Below, piece by piece: positions 53,666-62,786 of a stretch of DNA of 64,000 bases. Position 1 is the first letter of the stretch. Each line of letters starts with the position of its first letter. This DNA comes from Faecalibacterium prausnitzii. GTDB lineage: Bacteria; Bacillota; Clostridia; Oscillospirales; Ruminococcaceae. Location of the stretch: assembly GCF_003287495.1 (NCBI RefSeq), contig NZ_PRLE01000003.1:344881-408880 (forward strand), given 5' to 3'. The notes beneath the pieces were generated by a model. It saw only the letters and a list, made by a program, of their open reading frames with translations, ran no database searches and had not been told where the DNA came from. The position numbers and the translations under genes are program-made.

Positions 53666-53725
53666 ATGAAAAGGCCGGATAAGATGCCGCAGCGAGTGTC
53701 TGCCCGGAGGCTGTGTTGGCCGTAG
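53666..53725 (+). CDS. Putative 19-residue leader peptide
   Basis: An ATG at 53666, with GGAGGG thirteen bases before it, opens a short frame ending at TAG (53723-53725). The peptide is arginine- and proline-rich and ends RRLCWP. Its first codons form the 5' arm of the downstream terminator and its last codons form one side of an inner hairpin. This is the geometry of translation-sensing attenuators. Too short for homology; evidence is positional. Confidence 0.45.
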   Translation: MKRPDKMPQRVSARRLCWP

Positions 53726-53785
53726 CCACACAGCAGAGGAGGGCAGACATCGTGCTGCTGGTCTTGTCCGGCCTTTTTGCATTTT
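53669..53785 (+). promoter_or_regulatory. Attenuator in the leader of MATE gene 2
   Basis: AAAAGGCCGGATAAG (53669-53683) pairs with CTTGTCCGGCCTTTT (53763-53777) followed by T-runs, forming a terminator. Inside lie TGTCTGCCC/GGGCAGACA (53697-53705 and 53741-53749) and GCTGTGT/ACACAGC (53710-53716 and 53728-53734). A ribosome occupying the leader peptide would break the outer stem and allow read-through into the transporter gene. Confidence 0.65.
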
Positions 53786-53813
53786 TTTGGTTCTACCAGG
53801 AAAAGGAGATTTC

Positions 53814-55163
53814 ATGGCAAAGCAGAAAATCCAATTATCGGATCATTTTAATTATTCGCGCCTGCTGCGCTTTGTGCTGCCCTGCATCGGTACCATGCTG
53901 TTCACGTCCATTTATGGTGTCGTGGACGGTCTGTGTGTCTCCAACTTTGTGGGCAAAACAGCCTTTGCAGCGGTCAACCTGATCATGCCGCTGCCCATGC
54001 TCATTGGCACGGTGGGCTTTATGCTGGGCACCGGCGGCAGCGCCATTGTGGGCATCACCCTGGGCGAGGGGGACGAGGACAAGGCGAACCGCTATTTCAG
54101 CCTGTTTGTCCTGACGGCGTTCCTTGCTGGCGTGGCGCTCTCAGTGCTGGGCCTGTTCATCCTCCGCCCGGTGGCGATCCTGATGGGTGCCAAGGGCGAG
54201 ATGCTGGATTTCGCCGTCCGGTATGGCCGGGTGCTGATGGTCAGCGTGCCCACCTTTATTTTACAGAACATGTTCCAGAGTTTCTTTGTCACGGCGGAAA
54301 AACCGACACTGGGGTTCTGGTTCACGGTGGGTGCAGGCTGCACCAACATGGTGCTGGACGTCGTGCTGGTGGGCTGGCTCCGCTGGAGCGTGGAGGGCGC
54401 TGCCATTGCAACGTTCATCAGCCAGATCGTGGGCGGCGTGCTGCCGGTGTTCTATTTCCTGGACCATAAGACCACCAGCCGCCTGCATCTGGGCAAAACG
54501 GAGTTCCACGGCAGCGTGCTCAAAGCGGCCTGCATCAACGGCTCCTCCGAGCTGATGACCAATCTTTCCATGTCACTGGTCAACATCCTCTACAACTACC
54601 AGCTCCTCCGCTTTGCAGGCGAGAACGGTGTGGCGGCTTATGGCGTCATCATGTACGCGGCGTTCCTGTTTGTGGCGGTCTTCGTGGGCTATGCCGTGGG
54701 CAGCGCTCCCATCGTCAGCTACCACTACGGTGCCCGGAACCATGCTGAGGTGCATAATCTCTATACCAAGAGTCTGCGGCTCATCGGCGTGGTAGCGGTC
54801 ATCATGACGGCGGTGTCCATGCTCATCATCCCCTATGTGGCAAAGATCTTTGTGGGCTATGATGCAGAGCTGCTGGAGCTGACCAGCCATGCCTTCCGCG
54901 TGTATGGCCTGAGTTTCCTCATCATGGGCTTCAACGTCTACGGCTCTTCGTTCTTCACGGCCCTGGGCGACGGTGTGACGAGCGCGCTGATCTCGTTCCT
55001 GCGCACCCTGTTGTTCCAGCTGGCGGCAGTCATCCTGCTGCCCATGGTACTCGGGATCGAGGGCGTCTGGCTGGCCGTTACAGCAGCGGAGCTGGCCGCT
55101 CTGGTGGTCACGGTGTGTATGTTCATCACCAAAGATAAAGTGTTCCATTACCGGAACGTCTGA
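53814..55163 (+). CDS. MATE-family multidrug exporter (2 of 3)
   Basis: A 449-residue, 12-helix transporter. Features: RLLRFVLPCIGTMLFTSIYGVVDGLCVSNFVG in the first helix region, GTGGSAIVGITLGEGDEDKANRYFS, and a second-half SYHYGARNHAEVHNLYTKSL. It resembles the MepA-like MATE branch. The ATG at 53814 follows AAAAGGAG. Inducible expression is suggested by the upstream leader and attenuator. Substrate unknown. Confidence 0.92.
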   Translation: MAKQKIQLSDHFNYSRLLRFVLPCIGTMLFTSIYGVVDGLCVSNFVGKTAFAAVNLIMPLPMLIGTVGFMLGTGGSAIVGITLGEGDEDKANRYFSLFVLTAFLAGVALSVLGLFILRPVAILMGAKGEMLDFAVRYGRVLMVSVPTFILQNMFQSFFVTAEKPTLGFWFTVGAGCTNMVLDVVLVGWLRWSVEGAAIATFISQIVGGVLPVFYFLDHKTTSRLHLGKTEFHGSVLKAACINGSSELMTNLSMSLVNILYNYQLLRFAGENGVAAYGVIMYAAFLFVAVFVGYAVGSAPIVSYHYGARNHAEVHNLYTKSLRLIGVVAVIMTAVSMLIIPYVAKIFVGYDAELLELTSHAFRVYGLSFLIMGFNVYGSSFFTALGDGVTSALISFLRTLLFQLAAVILLPMVLGIEGVWLAVTAAELAALVVTVCMFITKDKVFHYRNV

Positions 55164-55168
55164 GAAAA

Positions 55169-55212
55169 AAGCGAAAGAGGCTCCCATTGGGAAACCTCTT
55201 TCGCTTCTTTCT
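55169..55212. terminator. Terminator between MATE gene 2 and the histidine phosphatase gene
   Basis: AAGCGAAAGAGG and CCTCTTTCGCTT form a 12-bp stem, T-rich after it. The genes are convergent. Confidence 0.85.
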
Positions 55213-55214
55213 TG

Positions 55215-55757
55215 TTACGCGTCAAAATCAAACTTCCGCAGCTCACAATTCTTGATGCCGAACGCCGCGTACTCCGCGTTGGTCATGTTGTGGAAATAGG
55301 ACTCCACCACCCGGGCGATCCCGTTGTGGGCCACAAGGAGATAGGTCTTGTCGTCCTGTTTGAGCTCGTCCAGCAGGTTGTAGATGCGCTGGGCCAGCTG
55401 AAGCATACTTTCGCCGTCGGTGTAGCGGTCGGCAAACTGCATTTTGGCGGCGGTGAACTCCGGGCTGTTGCGGGGCGAGGTGCCCTCAAAGCGGCCGAAA
55501 CACTGTTCCCGCAGGCGGGGTTCCACCCGCGCGGGCAGGCCGGTGGCAGCCGCCACGGCCAGTGCGGTATCCGCGGCGCGGGAGAGGGGAGAGTACAAAA
55601 TTTCGTCAAGGACGATGCCGCTGCTTTTGACGGCTTCGCCCAGCTGAGCGGCCTGTGCCCGGCCTTTTTCGGTCAGGGGGCTGTCGGTCATGCCGCAGAT
55701 CTTATTTTCAACGTTCCAGACGGTCTCGCCGTGGCGGGCAAAATAGACACAGTGCAT
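55215..55757 (-). CDS. Histidine phosphatase family protein
   Basis: A 180-residue phosphoglycerate-mutase-like phosphatase. The catalytic RHGE motif is at residues 8-11. A second conserved arginine (YSPLSRAADTA near 60) and a histidine (VAHNG near 143) complete the pocket. Substrates in the family range from phosphoglycerate to alpha-ribazole phosphate. The small gene at 55775 lies just upstream on the same strand. Confidence 0.9.
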   Translation of the reverse strand: MHCVYFARHGETVWNVENKICGMTDSPLTEKGRAQAAQLGEAVKSSGIVLDEILYSPLSRAADTALAVAAATGLPARVEPRLREQCFGRFEGTSPRNSPEFTAAKMQFADRYTDGESMLQLAQRIYNLLDELKQDDKTYLLVAHNGIARVVESYFHNMTNAEYAAFGIKNCELRKFDFDA

Positions 55758-55774
55758 AAAAACTCCTTGCTGTT

Positions 55775-55987
55775 TTACTTCACTTTGCTGAGTTTATGGT
55801 CGGTCAGGGCGATGGTATCGCCCTCGTTGATGTCAAGGGCCGTGAGCTCTGCATCCGGGTAGGGGAGGACCCGGCGTTCCCCGGCGGCGTTTTCCAGCAG
55901 AACGTCACAGAGGACAGGCTGGCCCTCAGGCAGTTCCTCGCAGCCGTACAGCTGCTCCTCGATCCGCAGGACGCGGTAAGTTTCCAT
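55775..55987 (-). CDS. Small conserved-looking protein, unknown
   Basis: A 70-residue acidic protein, METYRVLRIEEQLYGCEELP at its start, with alternating strand-like segments suggesting a small beta barrel. It is followed by the histidine phosphatase gene 17 bases later, so they likely form an operon. The ATG at 55987 has AGGAGGGAG upstream; a longer frame reaching 56089 is rejected because it lacks a ribosome site and crosses the divergent promoter. Confidence 0.75.
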   Translation of the reverse strand: METYRVLRIEEQLYGCEELPEGQPVLCDVLLENAAGERRVLPYPDAELTALDINEGDTIALTDHKLSKVK

Positions 55988-56052
55988 GGCGGCTCCCTCC
56001 TTTTTATACCCTATTATAAAGCGGAGCGGGAGGGGCGTCAATTGCTTTTCCT

Positions 56053-56082
56053 TGACAGAGCGTTGCGGCAGCTGATACAATA
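56053..56082 (+). promoter_or_regulatory. Promoter of the LysR-type gene
   Basis: TTGACA followed by 18 bp and TACAAT, 40 bases before the GTG start. Confidence 0.8.
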
Positions 56083-56121
56083 AAACCAAATTTGATTACC
56101 AAGGGCCAAGGAGAGGAAAGC

Positions 56122-57042
56122 GTGAACATTACCGAACTGCGATATCTGGTAGCCATCATGAAGTGGGGCTCTGTGAGCGCTGCTGCCAAACAGCTGTACG
56201 CGGCCCAGCCCAATGTGAGCAAGGCGCTGAAAAATCTGGAAGAAGAATATCACCTGCGCATTTTTGAGCGCTCGTCTACCGGTATGATCCCCACGGAGCA
56301 GGGGCGGCATTTCATTGAGCAGGCCGCCCGGATCCTGGAAGAGGTGGACCGCTTGGATCAGGGCGTGCAGGAGGAACAGAAGCGTTGTACCGAGCTGCGA
56401 GTTATGATCCCCCATGCCACCTATGCTTCCTATGCTGCGGTGGATCTCCTGGAACGGGCAGCCGGGGTGGAGCAGCTGCGCATCCATATCCGGGAGGGCG
56501 GCTCCATGGAGGCGCTGGATTTTGTGCTGCGCCGGGGGTATCACCTGGCGCTGCTGCGGTATGCCATTGAGGACGCGGACCATTACAATTATTACTGCAC
56601 CCGCCGCGGGCTCAAGATGGAGCCCATCATGGATTTTGAGTACTACCTGCTCACCAATCAGGACGGCCCGCTGGCCAGCCGGGAGATCCACGACCTTTCG
56701 GAGTTGAACCAGTATGTGGAGATCCTCCACGATGATTTCCAGCTGCCCGGCGAGGACGGCGGCGACGGCATCCGCTGGCATGTCAATGACCGCCGCCGGG
56801 TGCATGTGTATGAGCGGTGCAGCCAGTTCTCGATCCTGCAGCGGATTCCTACGGCCTATATGTGGGCTTCGCCCATGCCCCGGCGGGCACTGGACCAGTT
56901 CCATCTGGTGCTCAAAAAGTGCCCGGCCCAGCACCAGAAGATGCGGGATGTGATGGTTTACCCGGACAAAAGTGCTCTCCGCCCGGAGGAACGGGCCTTT
57001 ATTGAGCTGCTTCACAAGGAGGCGGCCCAGACTGTAAAGTGA
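56122..57042 (+). CDS. LysR-family transcriptional regulator
   Basis: A 306-residue regulator. The winged helix-turn-helix is at residues 2-60 (GSVSAAAKQLYAAQPNVSKALKNLEE). The C-terminal effector domain follows, less well conserved, with several Tyr/Asp-rich segments. I chose the GTG start at 56122, preceded by AGGAGAGG, over the in-frame ATG at 56092. It sits upstream of cstA on the same strand with a palindrome between them, so cstA is a plausible target. Effector unknown. Confidence 0.87.
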   Translation: MNITELRYLVAIMKWGSVSAAAKQLYAAQPNVSKALKNLEEEYHLRIFERSSTGMIPTEQGRHFIEQAARILEEVDRLDQGVQEEQKRCTELRVMIPHATYASYAAVDLLERAAGVEQLRIHIREGGSMEALDFVLRRGYHLALLRYAIEDADHYNYYCTRRGLKMEPIMDFEYYLLTNQDGPLASREIHDLSELNQYVEILHDDFQLPGEDGGDGIRWHVNDRRRVHVYERCSQFSILQRIPTAYMWASPMPRRALDQFHLVLKKCPAQHQKMRDVMVYPDKSALRPEERAFIELLHKEAAQTVK

Positions 57043-57374
57043 AAAAACTCTGAAAAATTGGCGATAAAACAACGGAAATTTAAAATATTGAGCAATCTGT
57101 ACAAAAATATGCTGAAATTTTTGGCAGCGAAGATCTGAGGCATTCCCGGAAAAAAGCAGTGGAAAATCATGAACAACTTTTGAACGAGAAAACGTCAAAA
57201 ACGAGATGATTCCACCAAAAGACGATGAAACGCTATATATTTTTTGATATAGCGGTTATACCAGATAGATATTATCCGTATTATGAAAAATGTGTTAACA
57301 TGAAGCCAGAGATTGATCCCGGCGGCGGGTGGAATGGGGCCTGCCGGACGGGAATCTAAAAGGAGGTTTCTGGT
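57043..57374 (+). promoter_or_regulatory. cstA upstream region with palindrome
   Basis: A 332-base AT-rich gap without a gene. CGCTATAT (57231-57238) and ATATAGCG (57247-57254) form an inverted repeat with 8-bp spacer, overlapping a possible TTGATA. Further downstream are TATTAT elements that could be -10 boxes, and a TGTTAACA palindrome near 57293-57300. The palindromes are candidate operator sites. Confidence 0.5.
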
Positions 57375-58880
57375 ATGATTAGTTTCTTACTCTGTCTGGC
57401 GCTCCTGATCATTGGCTACTTTGTCTATGGCAAGATCGTTGACAACACGTTCGGACCGGACGACCGTGAAACTCCTGCTGTCCGCATCAACGATGGCGTT
57501 GACTACGTCGTGATGCCGCAGTGGAAGCTGTTCCTCGTCCAGCTGCTGAACATCGCTGGCCTGGGCCCGATCTTCGGTGCTCTGCAGGGCGCTCTGTGGG
57601 GCCCTGTGGTGTTCCTGTGGATCACCTTTGGCACCATCTTTGCAGGTGGCGTCCACGATTACTTCTCTGGTATGATGAGTGAGCGCAACGATGGTGGTTC
57701 CATCGCTGAGATCACTGGTAAGTACCTTGGCCCCGTGATGCAGAACATCATGCGTGTGTTCTCCGTCGTGCTGCTGATCATGGTTGGTACCGTGTTCGCA
57801 GTGGGCCCCGCAGGCCTGATCGTGACCCTGTGCAAGAACAGCGGCATGTCTGGTCTGCTGACCACCACTCTGTTCTGGCTGATCATCATTCTGGTCTACT
57901 ACTTCATCGCAACCTTTATCTCCATTGATGCCATCATCGGCAAGATCTACCCCGTGTTCGGTATCTGCCTGATCATCATGGCCGTCGGCGTTATTTTTGG
58001 CATCTTCACCAACCCCGCGTACACCATCCCCGAGATCTGGGATCACTTTGGTTCCATGCATCCGTCGGGCACCCCCATCTGGAGCTTCATGTTCATCACT
58101 GTGGCATGCGGCGCTATCTCCGGTTTCCACTCCACCCAGTCGCCTCTGATGGCTCGCTGCATGAAGAGTGAGAAGCAGGGCCACTTCGTCTTCTACGGCG
58201 CAATGGTCTGCGAGGGTATCATTGCTCTGATCTGGGCCGCAGCTGGCTGCTCTCTGTATGAGATCACCGGCGGCCTGAACACCGGTCTGGCAGCTGCTCT
58301 GGCTGAGGGCCAGTCCGCCGCCATCTACGATGTCTGCTCCAAGACCATGGGCGGTGTCGGCATTGCACTGGCAATGATCGGCGTTGTCATCTGCCCCATC
58401 ACCTCTGGTGATACCGCGTTCCGTTCCGCGCGTCTGACTCTGGCCGACTGGTTCAAGATCGATCAGGACAGCTACGCAAACCGCCTGAAGCTCTGTGTCC
58501 CCGTTCTGGGTGTCGGCGCTTTCCTGGGCATCGGCAATGCACTGGGCTTCATCAACTACACCGTTATCTGGCGTTACTTCAGCTGGACCAACCAGACGCT
58601 GGCTATGATCGTTCTGTGGGCTGCTTCCATGTACCTGTTCCAGGAGAAGAAGAACTACTGGATCACCGCGGTGCCTGCAACCTTTATGAGCGCTGTTTCC
58701 AGCACCTACTTCATCCTGGCTCCCGAGTGCCTGGGCGGCCTGCTGAACTCCAAGACGGCGGATGGCGCGACCATCTACAACACTGTAGTGGCTTACCCCA
58801 TCGGCGTCATCTTCGCAATTGCAATGCTGGCCATCTTCCTGCACGCAACCAAGAAGCACACTGCTAAGAAGACCGCATAA
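57375..58880 (+). CDS. cstA: CstA-family peptide/pyruvate transporter
   Basis: A 501-residue polytopic membrane protein with about 13-14 hydrophobic segments. CstA-family features include GLGPIFGALQGALWGPVVFL, GGVHDYFSGMMSERNDG and CGAISGFHSTQSPLMARCM. Characterised relatives import peptides or pyruvate under carbon limitation. It is of the shorter Gram-positive type, lacking the extra C-terminal helices of E. coli CstA. The ATG at 57375 follows AAAGGAGG. Terminated at 58914. Confidence 0.93.
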   Translation: MISFLLCLALLIIGYFVYGKIVDNTFGPDDRETPAVRINDGVDYVVMPQWKLFLVQLLNIAGLGPIFGALQGALWGPVVFLWITFGTIFAGGVHDYFSGMMSERNDGGSIAEITGKYLGPVMQNIMRVFSVVLLIMVGTVFAVGPAGLIVTLCKNSGMSGLLTTTLFWLIIILVYYFIATFISIDAIIGKIYPVFGICLIIMAVGVIFGIFTNPAYTIPEIWDHFGSMHPSGTPIWSFMFITVACGAISGFHSTQSPLMARCMKSEKQGHFVFYGAMVCEGIIALIWAAAGCSLYEITGGLNTGLAAALAEGQSAAIYDVCSKTMGGVGIALAMIGVVICPITSGDTAFRSARLTLADWFKIDQDSYANRLKLCVPVLGVGAFLGIGNALGFINYTVIWRYFSWTNQTLAMIVLWAASMYLFQEKKNYWITAVPATFMSAVSSTYFILAPECLGGLLNSKTADGATIYNTVVAYPIGVIFAIAMLAIFLHATKKHTAKKTA

Positions 58881-58913
58881 CCCATTCCCCAGGCGGCACT
58901 TCTTCGTTAAAGC

Positions 58914-58949
58914 AAAGGCCGACCGCTGACCCCAGCGGTCGGCCTTTTT
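58914..58949 (+). terminator. Terminator after cstA
   Basis: AAAGGCCGACCGCTG and CAGCGGTCGGCCTTT with a 4-base loop, followed by TT. Confidence 0.93.
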
Positions 58950-59021
58950 GTTCAAAAAAGCTTGCAATTTATCCCCCGCAGTGGGAAAATGGGGAAAACA
59001 AAAGCAAAGAAGGGAATCGGT

Positions 59022-60038
59022 ATGATCTTCAAACCTGCACAACTGGGTCTGGCTCGTCTGGACGCACACGAGCTGGAGGAGGATAAAAAGGCCTGCCGGA
59101 AAATCGGCCCCTGCGGCGTCGGCAAAAAGGCGCTCTACCTCAACAGCTTTTACATTGACCGCCGCTACTACCTGCCCTACGGCAGCATCACCCGCGTGTT
59201 CAAGCGGGTGGCCATGAGCGCGGGTGGTTTTACCGGCAAGGGAATGTTCGCCTCTATGGCGTACCTTGTTGTCGAGTACGACGGCGGCAAGCAGAAGCAG
59301 TGCAACTTCAAGGACGAGCGGGATGTGGACACCCTGCTGGCTCTGCTGGCCAAGGAGCAGCCGCAGATCAAGCTGCTGAGCGCGGCCGGTGAACAGGTGC
59401 TGGAGAAAAAGGAAGCCGAAAAGGCCGCCCGCAAACTGCCGGAGCTCTCCAAGGATGCCCAGCACAGCCTGACCGTGCTGAAAAAGGCCAAAGAGTACCT
59501 GGAGGCAAAGCCCGAGATCGCCGAAGAGCTCAGCGCGGCCGAGCGCCGGAAGCGTGCCCAGCTCAAGAGCAAGCCGGTGTATAAGTATGTGGCCCTCATC
59601 ATCAGCCTGTTCGGCGTGGTGGCGGCGGCTTACGGCATCCACTCGCTGCTCACCCACAGCGGCAATTACGGCATTTACTTTGCCCTGTTTGGTTTTGCGG
59701 CCATCTTCCTCTTCTCCAGCTACAACATGATGCCCACTGCCCGGAACAACAACAGCGCCATCATGAAGCGGGCGGAGAAAGCGGAAGCGGCCATGGCGGA
59801 TTACCTCAAGCCTTACCCGCATGGCACGTTCCCGGTGCCCAGCCAGTATGCCCACCCTGTCGTCCTCAAGCAGATGATGGACGCCGTGGAGGAGGGCCGT
59901 GCCGTCACCGTGCCCGAGGCGCTGGAAGCCGTGAAGAACCGCCTGCGGGAGGTCAACGCTGACGTGCAGGTGGAGCAGGAGGAATACGACGAGATCGTCC
60001 AGATCAAGGCGATGTTCCTCAACCACGATTATCAGTAA
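59022..60038 (+). CDS. Membrane protein of unknown function
   Basis: A 338-residue protein. The first ~170 residues are soluble, basic and resemble a PH-like strand-rich domain (KKALYLNSFYIDRRYYLPYG, then RVFKRVAMSAGGF), followed by a charged helical region. Two adjacent membrane segments lie near residues 190-235, then a C-terminal helical domain, predicted cytoplasmic. No family recognised with confidence. The ATG at 59022 follows GAAGGGA; an in-frame ATG at 58989 is possible. Confidence 0.75.
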   Translation: MIFKPAQLGLARLDAHELEEDKKACRKIGPCGVGKKALYLNSFYIDRRYYLPYGSITRVFKRVAMSAGGFTGKGMFASMAYLVVEYDGGKQKQCNFKDERDVDTLLALLAKEQPQIKLLSAAGEQVLEKKEAEKAARKLPELSKDAQHSLTVLKKAKEYLEAKPEIAEELSAAERRKRAQLKSKPVYKYVALIISLFGVVAAAYGIHSLLTHSGNYGIYFALFGFAAIFLFSSYNMMPTARNNNSAIMKRAEKAEAAMADYLKPYPHGTFPVPSQYAHPVVLKQMMDAVEEGRAVTVPEALEAVKNRLREVNADVQVEQEEYDEIVQIKAMFLNHDYQ

Positions 60039-60160
60039 ACAAAAAGAACGAAGCCGCTCACCGGAACTTTTCGGTGGGCGGCTTTTGCATCTTGCACCGG
60101 AAAGAACGTCGCTTTATAATAAACCCAGAGAGTATTTTGCGAAACAGGAGGTTTCCGTAT

Positions 60161-61186
60161 ATGGACATGGTCACTTTGGGCCGCACCGGCATTACGGTGA
60201 ACAAAAATGGCTTTGGCGCGCTGCCCATCCAGCGCGTCTCTCAGGAGGACGCGGTAGCACTGGCCCGCAAGGCCTACAAGGCAGGCATCCGGTTTTTTGA
60301 TACCGCCCGTGCCTATACCGACAGCGAGGTCAAGCTGGGCGAGGCGTTCGACGGCATCCGCAGCGAGGTGTACATTGCCACCAAGACGGCGGCACAGAAT
60401 GCGGAAGACTTCTGGAAAGACCTGCACACCTCCCTGACCAACCTGCGGACGGATTATGTGGATCTGTACCAGTTCCACAACCCGGCATTCTGCCCCAAGC
60501 CCGGCGACGGCTCCGGCCTGTACGAGGCGGCGCTGGAGGCCAAGGAAAAAGGGATGATCCGCCACATCGGGATCACCAACCACCGTCTCTCCGTGGCGCG
60601 CGAGGCCATTGAGAGCGGCCTGTACGAGACCCTGCAGTTCCCGTTCAGCTATATCTCCGGCGAGCAGGAGCTGGAGCTCGTCAACGCTTGCAAGGAGCAT
60701 GAGATGGGCTTTATTGCCATGAAAGGCCTCTCCGGCGGCCTCATCACCAACAGCGCGGCAGCCTATGCTTTTGAGGCACAGTACGACGGCGTGCTGCCCA
60801 TCTGGGGCGTCCAGCGAGAGAAAGAACTGGATGAGTTCCTTTCCTACATCGACAACCCGCCCCGGATGAACGAGGAATTGAAAGCCGTCATCGACCACGA
60901 CCGTGCCGAGCTCTGCGGCGAGTTCTGCCGTGGCTGTGGCTACTGTATGCCCTGCCCGGCGGGTATTGAGATCAACAACTGCGCCCGCATGTCCCTGCTG
61001 CTGCGGCGTTCGCCATCGGCGGCACAGCTCAGCCCCGAGGGCCAGGCCAAGATGAAGAAGATCGAGGGCTGCCTGCACTGCAACCAGTGCAAGGCAAAAT
61101 GCCCCTACGGGCTGGATACGCCCGCTCTGCTGGCCCGCAACTATGAGGACTATAAGCGGGTGCTGGCCGGAGAGGTCAAAGTTTAA
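60161..61186 (+). CDS. Aldo/keto reductase with C-terminal ferredoxin domain
   Basis: A 341-residue oxidoreductase. The N-terminal TIM barrel has the tetrad D47, Y52, K75 and H106. The C-terminal extension holds two four-cysteine clusters: CGEFCRGCGYCMPCP near 250 and CLHCNQCKAKCP near 305. These predict two 4Fe-4S clusters. Such fused forms occur in anaerobes, with unknown substrate. The ATG at 60161 follows CAGGAGG. Confidence 0.92.
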   Translation: MDMVTLGRTGITVNKNGFGALPIQRVSQEDAVALARKAYKAGIRFFDTARAYTDSEVKLGEAFDGIRSEVYIATKTAAQNAEDFWKDLHTSLTNLRTDYVDLYQFHNPAFCPKPGDGSGLYEAALEAKEKGMIRHIGITNHRLSVAREAIESGLYETLQFPFSYISGEQELELVNACKEHEMGFIAMKGLSGGLITNSAAAYAFEAQYDGVLPIWGVQREKELDEFLSYIDNPPRMNEELKAVIDHDRAELCGEFCRGCGYCMPCPAGIEINNCARMSLLLRRSPSAAQLSPEGQAKMKKIEGCLHCNQCKAKCPYGLDTPALLARNYEDYKRVLAGEVKV

Positions 61187-61209
61187 AAGCAGGAGAAAGC
61201 AGGATAAGA

Positions 61210-61250
61210 AAAAGGCAGATGCTGCACAGAATATGCGGCATCTGCCTTTT
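61210..61250. terminator. Bidirectional terminator
   Basis: AAAAGGCAGATGC and GCATCTGCCTTTT flank a 15-base loop. It serves the convergent aldo/keto reductase and MATE gene 3. Confidence 0.92.
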
Positions 61251-61265
61251 GGTGTCTTATCGGGG

Positions 61266-62633
61266 TCAGGCCTGCACGGTGACAGGCTCGTGGAAGAGCT
61301 TCATGGAATCGCGGTAGCAGTGGACGAAGTAGATGATCTCGGCAATGGCCGTCAGTGCCCAGGAGCAGGGGTAGAGCAGGTAGAGCGAGGGAATGGTGTG
61401 GAAGTGAGCGAAGATGGAGTACACCCAGATCACCCGGAACACGCAGGAACCCATGACGACGATAACAGTGGGTACCACGGTCTTGCCCAGGCCGCGGGAG
61501 GCGGCGATCGTGCAGTCCATAAAGGCGGAAATGCAGTAAGCCAGCCCCATTACCTGCACACGCTTCATCCCGGCGTCGATCACAGCGGCCTCCGTGGTGA
61601 AGAGGGCCAGGAACTCCCGGCCAAACAGGAACAGGCTGCCGCCAAGCACCAGACCCACGCCGAACGAGTAGGCCAGCGCGATGAAGTAGCTCTTCCGCAC
61701 GCGGTCGGGTTTGCCGGCACCGTAGTTCTGGCTCATGAAGCTGGCGCAGGCCATGTAGAACGCGGCCATGGCGTCGTAAATCATGCCGTCGGCATTGGCG
61801 GCGGCAGAGTTGCCCTTGACCATGAGGGAGTCAAACGAGTTGACGCCTGCCTGAATGAAGAGGTTGGCGATGGCAAAGATGGCGTTCTGGAACCCGGCGG
61901 GCAGGCCCAGTGCCAGGATGCTCTTGGTCATGGCGGGGTCCAGCTTGACGGCTTTGAAATCCAGCGCATAGCAGTCCTCTACTTTTGTCAGCGCGTGGAG
62001 GATGAGCGCGGCGGAAACGCACTGGGAAATGGCCGAGGCCAGCGCCACACCGACCACGTTCAACTGGCAGACGATGACGAAGAACAGGTTGAGCAGGATG
62101 TTCAGCACACCGGCGGTGCTCAAATAGAGCAGAGGCTTTTTTGTTTCGCCAATGGCACTGAAAATAGCATTGCCAAAGTTGAACAGCGCCAGTGCGGGCA
62201 TTCCCAGGAAATACACCCGCAGATAGAGGATGGCACCGGGAAGCAGGTCTTCCTTGGTGTTCAGCAGCCGGAGCAGAGCGGGGGAGCCCAGCAGGCCCAC
62301 CAGCAGCAGGACCACGCCTGCAATGATGCTGACGATGAGTGCCGAGTGAACGGTCTTGTGGACATCGTTCGGGTGCCTGGCACCGTAGAACCGGGCCACC
62401 AGCACATTGACGCCGTTGCTCAGGCCAATGAGAAAGCCCGTGAACAGGGTGACAAAGATACTGGTGGAACCCACCGCGCCCAGTGCCGTGGAGCCCGCAA
62501 AGCGGCCTACGACCGCCACGTCGGACATGTTGAACAGCACCTGCAGCAGGTTGGAGAGGGCCAGCGGCAGGCTGACCAGGAGGATCTGTTTGGCCAGAGG
62601 GCCCTCCGTCAGCGTTTTGGTATTCGATTTCAT
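61266..62633 (-). CDS. MATE-family efflux transporter (3 of 3)
   Basis: A 455-residue, 12-helix MATE protein. Features: GPLAKQILLVSLPLALSNLLQVLFNMSDVAVVGRF at the N-terminus (in two pieces), FSAIGETKKPLLYLSTAGVLNILLNLFF, and SRGLGKTVVPTVIVVMGS in the second half. This belongs to a different branch (NorM/DinF-like of Clostridia) from the other two MATE genes. Substrate unknown. The ATG at 62633 follows AAGAAGCT. Confidence 0.92.
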   Translation of the reverse strand: MKSNTKTLTEGPLAKQILLVSLPLALSNLLQVLFNMSDVAVVGRFAGSTALGAVGSTSIFVTLFTGFLIGLSNGVNVLVARFYGARHPNDVHKTVHSALIVSIIAGVVLLLVGLLGSPALLRLLNTKEDLLPGAILYLRVYFLGMPALALFNFGNAIFSAIGETKKPLLYLSTAGVLNILLNLFFVIVCQLNVVGVALASAISQCVSAALILHALTKVEDCYALDFKAVKLDPAMTKSILALGLPAGFQNAIFAIANLFIQAGVNSFDSLMVKGNSAAANADGMIYDAMAAFYMACASFMSQNYGAGKPDRVRKSYFIALAYSFGVGLVLGGSLFLFGREFLALFTTEAAVIDAGMKRVQVMGLAYCISAFMDCTIAASRGLGKTVVPTVIVVMGSCVFRVIWVYSIFAHFHTIPSLYLLYPCSWALTAIAEIIYFVHCYRDSMKLFHEPVTVQA

Positions 62634-62751
62634 AGCTTCTTAATTCCTATTTTCCTAAACCCAAAGCTTTGCCCGCGCACACCGGGGCAACCTCTATTAT
62701 AAGGCAGGATCCGACTTTTGCAAGATGATTTTGGGATTCTTGGCAGAAACA

Positions 62752-62786
62752 AAAATCCCCCGGAACATTTCTGTTCCGGGGGATTT
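62752..62786 (-). terminator. Terminator after tRNA-Arg
   Basis: AAATCCCCCGGAACA and its complement flank a 4-base loop, with a T5 run on the minus strand. Confidence 0.9.

Noticed and set aside
58989..59021. Earlier start for the unknown membrane protein
   Set aside because: ATG at 58989 is in frame, but the ribosome site is better before 59022. It remains possible.
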